Origin: Yarrowia lipolytica
Taxonomy: Eukaryota; Ascomycota; Dipodascomycetes; Dipodascales
Length of the DNA: 64,000 bases
Reading direction: 5' to 3'
NCBI RefSeq assembly: GCF_001761485.1
Contig: NC_090774.1
Span: forward strand, 1,426,001 to 1,490,000
The notes beneath the pieces are model-generated. The model was not told the origin of the DNA and made no database searches. It was given only the letters and a program-made list of their open reading frames with translations. The translations under genes were made by a program, and so were the position numbers. This document shows positions 38,401 through 47,448 of the stretch, one piece after another; within the stretch, counting starts at the first letter, position 1, and the number at the start of each line of letters is the position of its first letter.

Positions 38401-41400
38401 ATGTCGCGACGAAACGCTCTGGCGGCCCTCAAGGCGGCTCGAGCCGGTGAGAAGCGAGAACTCACCTTCAACGCCGAAGACGTGTACGACGAGCTCGACG
38501 AAACCGAGTTCAAGCAGCACCGAAAACAAGAGCTGCTCCAGGACGACTTTGTGGTGGGAGATAACGGAGAGGGGTACGCAGACACGGGCGCGTACGAGTG
38601 GGAGGATACGGGCAAGCGGTACGGCTCCAGCGACGAGGACGGCTCGCCCAAGAGCAAGCGGGCCAAGAAAAACAGCGACGTGATCAAGAACCGCAAGCTC
38701 AACTTCAAGGCGCTGGCGTCCAAGCCTGTCAAGACGGAGACGGCGGCGTCAGCAGTGGCAGACGACTTCATGGACGACTTGATTGGCGTGATTGGCGGCT
38801 CCGGGCCCAAAAGCGCCGACAAGAAGAAACCCATGAACCGCAAGTCGCGATCCGCCCGGGCCAAGGAGGAGGAAGACGTGTTTGTGGACATGGACTACAG
38901 CTACGACATGGCCAGTCCGGAGCACGTTTCGTCTTCTCCCCCCGCGGAGATTGTGCATGCTGTCAGAGAAGAGGCCATTGCTGACGGCATGGATTTTGCT
39001 GATGACATGGACATTGATATGGGCGAGCCCGACATTCCTGACAAAGTGCCTCAATCGGAGTCAGACGACGATGAGGACGAGGTTGTGGTTCGACCCAAGG
39101 CCGGCCAGGCTGCAGCTGCAGTCAACATGCGCGGCCAGAAGCCGGTGGTTGCAGTCAAGAAGGAGATTGTCAAGACGGAGCCAGTCAAGAAGGAGCTGGT
39201 AAAGGAGGACATCGAAGAGCCCGAACTGGTTCCCGATATCACCAGTAACATCCAGCTTGCGACTTCAAAGGCTGGATCTGCTGATACTGCCAAGATCTCT
39301 GTGGAGCCCAACGAGGTGACCACCGAGGACGGCAAGTTCAAGTTCTTCTGGATGGAACACGCCATTGTGCGAGACACACTCTATCTGTTTGGAAAGACCA
39401 TGGTGCTGACCGGCAAGAACAAGGGCCAGTTTGTATCGTGTCTCATCAAGGTTGCAAGCACCCAACGACAGATGTTTGTGCTGCCCAAAAACGAGTATAG
39501 CACTTCTGACGTGCACGAGGAGCTCGATGGAATTATGGAGGCCCGAGGTATTCGAATGCGAGCCAAGCCTGTCACTAAAAAGTACTGTTTCCATCTGCCT
39601 GGTGTCCCTGCCGAGGCCGAGTACCTGGAGGTGCTGTACTCCCCTCCCAAGGAGAAGTTCGACGTTCCTTCTTCTGGAGCTACCTTCTCCCACGTGTTTG
39701 GAGCCAATCAGTCGCTGTTTGAGCAGTTTGTGCTCTCTCATCAGGTCATGGGTCCATGCTGGATGCAGATTGATGAGCCTGACTTCGCCTCGGCTGGTCA
39801 GGGACGTATTTCGCACACTGGAATCGAGATCACCGCTAAGTCGTCGGCCAAGATTTCTGTCTGTTCCAACCAGGAAGCTCCCATGCCTCCAATTTCGATG
39901 ATCTCTCTGGCTGTGCGAACCATGACCGAGGGCAAGTCTCAGTCTGTGGTTGCCGTGACTCTCCGAATGTTCCAGGACATGCCTCACGATACCACATCCA
40001 AGCTCGGCGAGCTGCAGCACCGATCTATGACCTTCTTCCGGTACCCCAGTAAGGTTGCACCTGTTGGCTTCAAGCAGATTCTGCAGGAACACAATGCTGG
40101 CACTGCTGTGGACAAGATCATTCCATGCAATTCTGAACTGGACATTTTGAGCCATATGGTGCGGCTTATTGCGCGTGTTGACCCCGATCTCATCTGCGGC
40201 CATCGTCTGGAAGCTCTGCATCTGGATGTTCTGCTGCACCGACTCAAGGAACTCAATGTCAAGGACTGGTCTTCCATGGGCCGACTTCGACGAACACAAT
40301 GGCCCCACATGAACTACGGAGTTCTTGACGGCCGGCTTATTCTCGATATGGACAACTCTTACGGTCGGTCTGTGGTGCAAGGATGTCAGTCGTTTGATCT
40401 GACTGAAATGTCGCTCAACACTCTGGGCATCAAGCGGATGGACATTGAGCTAGATGCTGCTCATAGCAAGATGGTCAGCTCTGCCCGGCCTTTGCTTAGC
40501 TATCTCATGCACTGCATCCAGGACACGGGCCTTGTTGCCGGCATTGTGATCCAGACCCAGGCCATTCCTCTGTCCAAGCAGCTCACCAACCTGGCCGGAA
40601 ACGCCTGGAACAAGACTCTGGCTGGTACCCGATCTGGCCGAAACGAGTCCATTCTCTTGCACGAGTTCACTCGTCAGGGCTACATTATTCCCGACAAGGA
40701 AGCCGGTCGAGGCACCAACAAGCGAGGCAAGGCCAAATTCCAGGGAGGTCTGGTTCTGGACCCCGTTAAGGGCCTGTACGACCGCCACGTGCTCGTCATG
40801 GACTTCAACTCACTGTACCCTTCCATTATTCAGGAGTACAACATTTGCTTCTCGACTGTGGACTGGGCGTCTATCCCCGACGACCAGATTGAGCCTCCTG
40901 CTCAGCCCGAACCCTCCGTGGAGCAGGGCATTCTCCCTCGACTCATTAGGACTCTTGTGCAGCGAAGACGGGAGGTCAAGCGACTCATCAAGGACCCCAA
41001 GGCGTCTGCTGCCCAGAAGAAGCAGTGGGACGTGAAGCAGATGGCGCTCAAGCTGACTGCCAACTCCATGTACGGTTGTCTGGGTTTTGAGGGCTCTCGT
41101 TTCTACGCCAAGCCTCTGGCCAACCTCACCACCTCCATCGGTCGAGACACTCTTCGAGCCACCAAGGAGCTTGCCGAGGCCGAGTCCCTGCAGGTTGTCT
41201 ACGGTGACACTGATTCTGTCATGATCAACACCAACACAGACACCTACAAGGACGCCATCAAGGTTGGTAACGACTTCAAGAAGAAGGTCAACGGTCTTTA
41301 CAAGCAGCTTGAGATTGATATCGACGGTGTTTTTGCTCGTCTTCTGCTCACCAACAAGAAGAAGTACGCTGCTCGTCTGGCTACTGAGGAGGGCATGGGC

Positions 41401-42528
41401 AAGATTGAGGTCAAGGGTCTGGATCTGAGACGACGAGAGACGTGCCAGATTTCCAAGGACGCTTGTACCTATGTGTTGGAGCAAGTTCTGGGTCCCGACG
41501 ACCAGGAGACTGCGCTGAACAATGTCCACGAATACCTTTTTGAGCTGGCTGAGAAGCTACGATCTGGGCCCGTCAAGGACGAGTCAGCTCCTTTCCCCGT
41601 GGAGCACTATGCGATTCTCAAGCAGCTCGGAAAGGACCCTAAGGCCTACAACCCTCCCATCCAGCCCTTTGTGGCTGTGGCTCTTCGACGTTTGGAGCGA
41701 GGAGAGGTGATTCGAGAGGGCGACGTTATGTCGTTTGTCATCACCACTGTGGGCTCCGACGAGTCTGCCAAGGCCCAGACCACTATGGATGTCAAGCTTT
41801 CTCGAGGCAAGCTTCAGCCGGATGCCGAGTACTACATTTCCAAACAGCTGTACCCTCAGATCGAGCGACTCCTCGCTCATGTGACCGGTACTGATCCTGT
41901 CCGACTTGGAGAGGTGCTTGGCATCGAGATCAAGAAGGCCCACCAGTCTCACGAGTCCCGAGAGCTGCTCCATCCGCTGGAGTCTACCATCTCCGATGCT
42001 GAGCGGTTCAAGGATGCGGTTAAGCTGGAGCTGACTTGTGAGTGTGGCCACTCTTTTGCCTACGAGGGAGTCAAGCAGAACACCACCGAGCACGGTATTA
42101 TCTGTCCCTCTTGCTCCACAATGTTCCCTCTCACACGGCTGTGTGCCCAGTTGGAGACATCAATTCGACGACACATTTCCAAGTACTACGAGACTTGGTA
42201 CACGTGTTCAGATTCCGCCTGTGGTATTCGAACCGCCCAGCTGACCAACTTTGGAAAGCGATGCATGGGTTCCGATGGCCGCTTCAACACTTGCAATCGG
42301 GGCACTCTGGACTATGAGTACAACGATCAGGACCTGTACCGACAACTGTTGTACTTCGACACTCTGTTCAACATGGACAAAGCAGCTCAGGAAAATGATA
42401 AGGATATGAAGCTGGCTGTTCTGGCTGGTCAGAACCGGGAGCGGTTCGTGTACCCTCGCCAGGTGGTGGACAAGTATCTCAAGGACTCTGGACGAGCCTT
42501 TGTGGATATGGCTGCAATTTTCGGTTAA
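38401..42528 (+). CDS. POL1: DNA polymerase alpha catalytic subunit
   Basis: 1375 residues from ATG 38401 (MSRRNALAALKAARAGEKRELT, the conserved Pol alpha start; the frame is open 22 codons upstream). Extends RNA primers made by the associated primase to begin each Okazaki fragment and leading strand in the nucleus. The N-terminal ~300 residues are acidic/basic and disordered, with the Pol alpha N-terminal motif. Family-B boxes: motif A DFNSLYPSIIQEYN (801-814), motif B KLTANSMYGCLGF (about 884-896), motif C YGDTDSV (934-940) with both metal-binding Asp. The exonuclease-like domain lacks the usual proofreading acidic set, as in all Pol alpha. The C-terminal domain has two Cys4 modules (CECGHSFAYEG...CPSC and CSDSACGIRT...CMG...CNRG) for the B subunit and primase. 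No intron. Confidence 0.98.
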   Translation: MSRRNALAALKAARAGEKRELTFNAEDVYDELDETEFKQHRKQELLQDDFVVGDNGEGYADTGAYEWEDTGKRYGSSDEDGSPKSKRAKKNSDVIKNRKLNFKALASKPVKTETAASAVADDFMDDLIGVIGGSGPKSADKKKPMNRKSRSARAKEEEDVFVDMDYSYDMASPEHVSSSPPAEIVHAVREEAIADGMDFADDMDIDMGEPDIPDKVPQSESDDDEDEVVVRPKAGQAAAAVNMRGQKPVVAVKKEIVKTEPVKKELVKEDIEEPELVPDITSNIQLATSKAGSADTAKISVEPNEVTTEDGKFKFFWMEHAIVRDTLYLFGKTMVLTGKNKGQFVSCLIKVASTQRQMFVLPKNEYSTSDVHEELDGIMEARGIRMRAKPVTKKYCFHLPGVPAEAEYLEVLYSPPKEKFDVPSSGATFSHVFGANQSLFEQFVLSHQVMGPCWMQIDEPDFASAGQGRISHTGIEITAKSSAKISVCSNQEAPMPPISMISLAVRTMTEGKSQSVVAVTLRMFQDMPHDTTSKLGELQHRSMTFFRYPSKVAPVGFKQILQEHNAGTAVDKIIPCNSELDILSHMVRLIARVDPDLICGHRLEALHLDVLLHRLKELNVKDWSSMGRLRRTQWPHMNYGVLDGRLILDMDNSYGRSVVQGCQSFDLTEMSLNTLGIKRMDIELDAAHSKMVSSARPLLSYLMHCIQDTGLVAGIVIQTQAIPLSKQLTNLAGNAWNKTLAGTRSGRNESILLHEFTRQGYIIPDKEAGRGTNKRGKAKFQGGLVLDPVKGLYDRHVLVMDFNSLYPSIIQEYNICFSTVDWASIPDDQIEPPAQPEPSVEQGILPRLIRTLVQRRREVKRLIKDPKASAAQKKQWDVKQMALKLTANSMYGCLGFEGSRFYAKPLANLTTSIGRDTLRATKELAEAESLQVVYGDTDSVMINTNTDTYKDAIKVGNDFKKKVNGLYKQLEIDIDGVFARLLLTNKKKYAARLATEEGMGKIEVKGLDLRRRETCQISKDACTYVLEQVLGPDDQETALNNVHEYLFELAEKLRSGPVKDESAPFPVEHYAILKQLGKDPKAYNPPIQPFVAVALRRLERGEVIREGDVMSFVITTVGSDESAKAQTTMDVKLSRGKLQPDAEYYISKQLYPQIERLLAHVTGTDPVRLGEVLGIEIKKAHQSHESRELLHPLESTISDAERFKDAVKLELTCECGHSFAYEGVKQNTTEHGIICPSCSTMFPLTRLCAQLETSIRRHISKYYETWYTCSDSACGIRTAQLTNFGKRCMGSDGRFNTCNRGTLDYEYNDQDLYRQLLYFDTLFNMDKAAQENDKDMKLAVLAGQNRERFVYPRQVVDKYLKDSGRAFVDMAAIFG

Positions 42529-43085
42529 TGTGGAGGAGATATTTATGTATACTAATGGACTTATTGATTATGACTGTTGTATTGTAGTTTGGTATGAATA
42601 ATTGTGCGTGTACTAGTACTTGTAGAGGTATTTGTCTGGGTTCATGGGGTATTGGCTAATGCAGTACAGCACGAGCACGAGTACAACAAATTATCATACC
42701 GTACTCGCTTGTACTTGTACGTACCGTGCAGGATTGTCCTAGCTAATTAGGTAGACTTCACAACGAAGTATCGTAACTATGAACACACAGAATTAGTTGA
42801 CATACAACCAAAGTGGTGCTTTTTACAGCCAAATGTGCTCTATTACCAATAAAATCAGAAGCGGGATATTTTTGGTTTCCATTACAATACAGACTCTCCC
42901 ATTGACCCAGTCTACGGTCATCCTCCCTCACGTTTTCAGCTGGTCACCAGTTAAAGTTCGGAGGTTTGTGTGGTCCCAACCTATCGTGCCCTAACCCCGA
43001 GTTGGGAGGGCCAATCACCGTGGGTCAATATCTGCACATACTACTGGAATTTCTGAACAGTGATCAAGCACGGAACGACAAAAGA
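42529..43085. other. Intergenic POL1 / NUJM
   Basis: 557 bp holding the POL1 terminator and NUJM promoter. GTACTTGTACGTACCGTG-type strings occur near 42710-42730. No other gene seen. Confidence 0.45.
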
Positions 43086-44298
43086 GTGAGTATTGAGAAG
43101 GATGAAAGCGTTACGGGAAACGAAGTGGATGTGGTGCTAAGATGAAGCGACGATACACGACATGATGTAACGGGAAGAAACGACTCGTGATCGATACATG
43201 ACGGCGGAGGAGTTATGTTGTCATGGAGCATCACGAACCATGGGAGATGGGTCGGAACGGCAAAGACGAAGTGAATGGTGGATTGTGGAAGGTGTTAATG
43301 ATCGATTATCGGTTGGTGTCAGAGTGCCCAAGTTGTTTAAACACAACATTTGTTTTACTGATCAATGTGAGAATGCAAGGGAAAGACTACAATAACTACG
43401 GAGACATGCAACTTTGGCATAATTGATGGGCTGTTGTTGTTTTTGATTGTTGTTGCATATGGAGAGAGCTATTTCTTGCTGTTTATCACTGTAGCTCATT
43501 CGTTTCTCCACTTGTCTTGCTCACTTCTCCGAAACACCTGATTCATGTGCATCAGACACCTTTCATGACCTGTTCTAGATGTGCGTATACAAACAGTTCA
43601 CATGTCTTTGATACATATGCTCACCTTCTCACCCTCCAATGGGTCCTGCTTGTAGGGTTGTTCGTGATCTTTAACTACTTATCCATTTTCATACTAACCC
43701 AGTGTCTGAACACGTTCACCTTCCCTCGCCGACATTCAACACCAGCTCTGCTGGCCACTTTCACCCCTACAACACCCTGGGACTGGCCACCCAGAGCGCC
43801 ATGGTTGGTCTTGGTGCTGGTGTCGTTGCCGCCGCCGCGCGAAACAGTTTAGCCACAGGCCCCCGAAACATCCTGACCACCTTCTCTAAGTCTGGAGGAG
43901 TCGTCACCATCTTCACCGGCGCGTCTATCGCCTACGTGTTCACTTACTGCTCTGCTGCCAACCTGCGAGAGCGAAAGGACGGCTGGAACCACATGTGGGC
44001 CGGTGCTGCCACCGGTGCCGTACTTGGAGCCAGAACTAAGCTAGTCCCCGCATTTATCGGCTGGACGGTGCTTTGCGGAGCTGCCTGCGGTCTGTTTGGC
44101 TGGACCGGCGCCCGATTCAACGCCGACCGAAAGGCTTCTCTGGAGCAGTCTCCCAAGGGCTTCGTTCAGGAGGATGCTCACCAAACTTTCTGGGAGGTTG
44201 TCCACCGACGACCCTTGTCCCTGACCGTGGAGCAGCTTGGTGAGGGCCGAGGAATTAACGCCGTGCCCATTGCCACTGCCACCGAGGCCCCCAACTAG
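43086..44298 (+). CDS. NUJM: Complex I accessory subunit NUJM (B14.7/NDUFA11 type), start codon split by an intron
   Basis: The coding frame joins the single base A at 43086 to 43703-44298, giving 198 residues beginning MSEHVHLPSPTFN. The intron (43087-43702, 616 nt) starts GTGAGT and ends TACTAACCCAG, so the ATG exists only after splicing (A|TG). Without it the frame would start at a GTG (43702) or at the internal ATG 43801. The product has a Tim17-like four-helix membrane core: Gly/Ala-rich spans around 33-48, 63-80, 96-112 and 115-135 with GxxxG-type packing (VGLGAGVVAAA, WAGAATGAVLGARTK, GWTVLCGAACGLFGWTGARF). A soluble tail follows. This is the size and pattern of the B14.7 subunit of fungal complex I in the inner mitochondrial membrane. 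Neighbours are unrelated. Confidence 0.85.
43087..43702 (+). other. 616-nt intron of NUJM interrupting the start codon
   Basis: Donor A|GTGAGT at 43086/43087; branch point and acceptor TACTAACCCAG ending at 43702. Its length is not divisible by three and it contains many stops. No gene recognised inside it. Confidence 0.85.
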
Positions 44299-44914
44299 CA
44301 TAATAGATGATTGAGTAACGCTGAGAAAGAGATTCGCGTAATAGAGACGCACGAGACCCATGAAGGCTATTGGTTTGGGGTGTAGTATAAGAGACAAGCT
44401 GTCAACAGAGAACATAGTGATTGAACAGAGACCATATCGTATACAACTTCAGCATGGGTCATGTTGAGAGAGAGAGTACAACTACTCGTAGCTTCATAGT
44501 TCTCAGGTTGAAGAGCAAAATCTACGGTGTAATAAATAAAAGCTGACGTTCATTTCGAGTTAAGGAGAACAAACCTGGCATTGTACCCCCACCAAATGGC
44601 TAATAGTGTTGTGGATATTGCGGGGCGCATACAGTAGCTCGTTCTGAAAGAGCCGTCGTTAATGCCGGCTGTGCCACCTCAACAATTGGACGCCCGAGTG
44701 AGTGAGAGTGGCGGTCATCAGATATAATATAGAATACAGAACAAGTACGGTATAAGTAGGTACGAGTGTCGTATTGTGTGCATCGTTAGCTTCTTACAAT
44801 GTTCAGATTTTATCCATAAACTCTTCTCTCTTCTTCGACCCTGCCTCAGAACATACTGTAGCTGATAACCTAATAACCGAGGCGAGTCCATCTTGACCTC
44901 CGCAACAACACAAT
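44299..44914. other. Intergenic NUJM / ISN1
   Basis: 616 bp, no supported gene. Contains AGTACGGTATAAGTAGGTACGAG-type sequence near 44743-44765 (in part the Yarrowia spacer motif). Confidence 0.45.
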
Positions 44915-46177
44915 ATGACTTCACGGTACAGAGTGGAGTACTCACTGAAGCAGCACCGACGAGATGAATTCATCGAGTGGGTGAAGACTCTGCTTGCTAC
45001 ACCCTTTGTTCTTCATGCAGGATCTACAGGTGACGGTCGTCCTGGAGACGAAAACCGATCTGTGGTGGAAACTCGACGACGATACGCTGAGATCTTCTAC
45101 GATGTGGAAAAGCTGATTGAAAACCAGCTGTATCATGACAACAATGACAGTGGAGAGCGGGCTCGACTGCGACAGCTGGTGCCTACCATTGGCCAATTCT
45201 TCACCAAGCTGCCTCTGGAACGGGCCTTCTACACCCAGGACGAGATCCGGTCGATTTCTCACAGACGTTTTGTGTCTCCAAGCTTCAATGACGTGCGGAT
45301 GATTCTCAATACTGCACAAGTCATGGCACTAGCTACAGGTCGTCAGCCACTCAAACTGGTCACCTTTGACGGAGATGTTACACTATATGCAGATGGAGGT
45401 AACATTGACCCTGACAGCCCTATCATCCCCGTGCTACTCGGGCTGCTGCGAAACGACGTGTATGTTGGAATTGTCACGGCTGCCGGATACTCCGAGAAGG
45501 ACGGTTCAAAGTACGGAGTCCGTCTCTATGGTCTTCTCGAAGCGATTGTCAAGACTGACACCCTGACCGAACAACAGAAGAACCATTTGCTGGTAATGGG
45601 AGGCGAGTCCAACTTTCTGTTCAAGTTCATTGCTGCCGAAAACCGATTCGAATGGATCGATCCTGAAGAGTGGACTCTTCCTGAGGTTCGAACTTGGTCG
45701 CAGGAAGATATCACCAGTGTTTTGAACATAGGCGAGCGGGTGTTTACCAATGCCCTCACCAAATGCAGTTTGCCTGCCACCATCATTCGAAAGGTGCGAG
45801 GAGTGGGTATCGTTCCTCTTCCAGGCAAGAAGATTATGCGAGAACAACTTGAGGAGATGGTTCTGGCTGCCCAGAAGACCCTTGAGACATCCAAGGCGAC
45901 TGGAAACGTGCAATTCTGCGCCTTTAACGGCGGCTCCGACGTCTGGGTCGATATCGGAGACAAAGATCTGGGTGTTCGATCCCTTCAGGCCTACTTGGGC
46001 AACATCACAGGCACTCAGACTCTCCATGTGGGCGATCAATTTGCTGCCCTTGGCGCCAACGACTTCAAGGCCCGTCTTGCTGCAACCACCGTCTGGATTG
46101 CCAATCCTTCCGAAACGGTGGAGATCATTGCTGAACTCATTGACTACATTGAGCACGAGCGACAGTGCAGTGCTTGA
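44915..46177 (+). CDS. ISN1: IMP-specific 5'-nucleotidase
   Basis: 420 residues. Dephosphorylates IMP to inosine in the cytosol, draining the purine nucleotide pool. The fungal-type ISN1 fold is a HAD phosphatase with a long N-terminal helical domain; here the nucleophile motif is VTFDGDVTLYADGG with D152 (nucleophile) and D154 (acid/base). LVMGGESNFLFKF, the Lys-bearing loop and the late acidic motif HVGDQFAALGANDFKAR (D374) follow. N-terminal YRVEYSLKQHRRDEFIEWVK and FYTQDEIRSISHRRFVSPSFNDVR are ISN1-specific. Full length, no intron. Together with AMD1 in this window it covers AMP to IMP to inosine. It is convergent with the next gene. Confidence 0.96.
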   Translation: MTSRYRVEYSLKQHRRDEFIEWVKTLLATPFVLHAGSTGDGRPGDENRSVVETRRRYAEIFYDVEKLIENQLYHDNNDSGERARLRQLVPTIGQFFTKLPLERAFYTQDEIRSISHRRFVSPSFNDVRMILNTAQVMALATGRQPLKLVTFDGDVTLYADGGNIDPDSPIIPVLLGLLRNDVYVGIVTAAGYSEKDGSKYGVRLYGLLEAIVKTDTLTEQQKNHLLVMGGESNFLFKFIAAENRFEWIDPEEWTLPEVRTWSQEDITSVLNIGERVFTNALTKCSLPATIIRKVRGVGIVPLPGKKIMREQLEEMVLAAQKTLETSKATGNVQFCAFNGGSDVWVDIGDKDLGVRSLQAYLGNITGTQTLHVGDQFAALGANDFKARLAATTVWIANPSETVEIIAELIDYIEHERQCSA

Positions 46178-46290
46178 TAACAATGGTGAAAGCACCACGG
46201 TACACATAATAGAAACTTATTCAATTAAATAACACATGTATATACCCTCCGGGTAGTTCATTAAATACGTTAATATAAATACTGCTATGT

Positions 46291-47274
46291 TTACAACTCC
46301 AGCTGCATCTTCAGCTTGATTTTGAATCCGTCTTTGGGGTACGGAACCACAAAATTCGACGTCAGAAAGAATTGAACGATAGGAATGTCCTCCTTGTGAT
46401 ACTCAATGTACCGTTTCTCGTCGTCTGGAGCCAGCGACTCTTCATCTGCCACCAGATTAGCGTAAAACAGATCATCGATCAGCATCTTGATTCTGTCTCC
46501 GTAAATGTCTACCAGATCCTCGTACTCGCCCTCCGTGATTTTCGTACTCTTCTTGAGATACGAGTCGGCAATGAGACGTGCCAATGTTCCCTTGATGAAC
46601 CTCAGACCACTGGAGATATCGTTTCCTGACAACTGACTCTGTTCTTTCAACTGAGCCTGAAGAAGCTCCTTCTCGTAGTTGGGGCCTTTGCGACTTCTTT
46701 CACGCGTCTCCCTCAACTTGGCCTGAAGCATTTCTGTCAGTTTTTTATGTTCCTGTTTGAGATTCCTTTCAGCACGGATGCTTTTCCTAAGTTGTTTGGC
46801 CTCCTTCTCAAGCGCATTTTCCAGCGAAATGTTGTTGTTAATGCTGTCTTCCACGGCCTTGCCGGCAAACAGAAACGACAATGTACCAACATCTTCCTTG
46901 TCAATGCCTTCAATATGCCTCAGTGCCTTTTCGAGACCCACATAACGTTTCTGGAGAGCGGTCAAAGGGTCGTCTTCCCTCAAGGGCGTCGCCTCGGCTG
47001 ACCCCCCCTCATCTTCCTCTTCGTCCGAGAACCCAAAGTCATCGCCATGCTTTTTCGGCATCGGCTTAGCCGTTTTGAGAGCTTCACATTGGCGAGTCAG
47101 CTTTTGCAGCAATGGCCGGGTCCTCTCTGAATGATACTCGTCGGGAACAGTGTCGAGAAACTCGTCCAGCTCCTGTCCTTCAGACCCGAATACGCCACTC
47201 AACGTCGTGTCCGTGCGTGTTTCCCACTCGTAGCTTTTTTGTACACATCGTGCCAAAGCTGCCTTTCGTGACAT
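46291..47274 (-). CDS. Coiled-coil protein, possibly a CENP-K/Mcm22-type kinetochore subunit
   Basis: 327 residues. The N-terminal ~75 are helical; 76-100 is an acidic, phosphorylatable loop (FGFSDEEEDEGG). A long coiled coil follows (about 105-220, ALEKEAKQLRKSIRAERNLKQEHKKLTEMLQAKL). The C-terminal folded part begins LRFIKGTLARLIADSYL and ends in a beta-rich segment PIVQFFLTSNFVVPYPKDGFKIKLKMQLEL. The layout coil, then FI-x-x-TLA-x-LIA helix, then a final LxxSxxxxxxPxDxxxxRL segment recalls fungal CENP-K, an inner-kinetochore CCAN subunit, but the match is by eye and weak. ACGCGT lies 41-46 bp upstream of the ATG, as expected for a cell-cycle gene. Convergent with ISN1; the KE-repeat gene lies upstream in the same direction. 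Confidence 0.75.
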   Translation of the reverse strand: MSRKAALARCVQKSYEWETRTDTTLSGVFGSEGQELDEFLDTVPDEYHSERTRPLLQKLTRQCEALKTAKPMPKKHGDDFGFSDEEEDEGGSAEATPLREDDPLTALQKRYVGLEKALRHIEGIDKEDVGTLSFLFAGKAVEDSINNNISLENALEKEAKQLRKSIRAERNLKQEHKKLTEMLQAKLRETRERSRKGPNYEKELLQAQLKEQSQLSGNDISSGLRFIKGTLARLIADSYLKKSTKITEGEYEDLVDIYGDRIKMLIDDLFYANLVADEESLAPDDEKRYIEYHKEDIPIVQFFLTSNFVVPYPKDGFKIKLKMQLEL

Positions 47275-47314
47275 GTTTCGGATAGTCGTGTCACTTCACC
47301 AAGGGATCTATGTT

Positions 47315-47320
47315 ACGCGT
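47315..47320 (-). promoter_or_regulatory. ACGCGT (MCB-type) site
   Basis: A single palindromic hexamer 41-46 bp before ATG 47274. About sixteen are expected by chance in 64 kb, so position is the only support. Confidence 0.35.
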
Positions 47321-47448
47321 CGTGCATGAACCTGCAGGTCATAATCTGTGATACAACAAATGAAGAAGGGTTACGGAGTATCAATGGTGTGGCGTATATA
47401 AGTCAGAAATACACATTGTTGTTATAAATAAATATCGTATTGTACATA

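Noticed and set aside
39265-40380. 371-codon open frame antisense to POL1
   Set aside because: A shadow of the strongly biased POL1 coding frame; no family motif and full overlap with a conserved gene.
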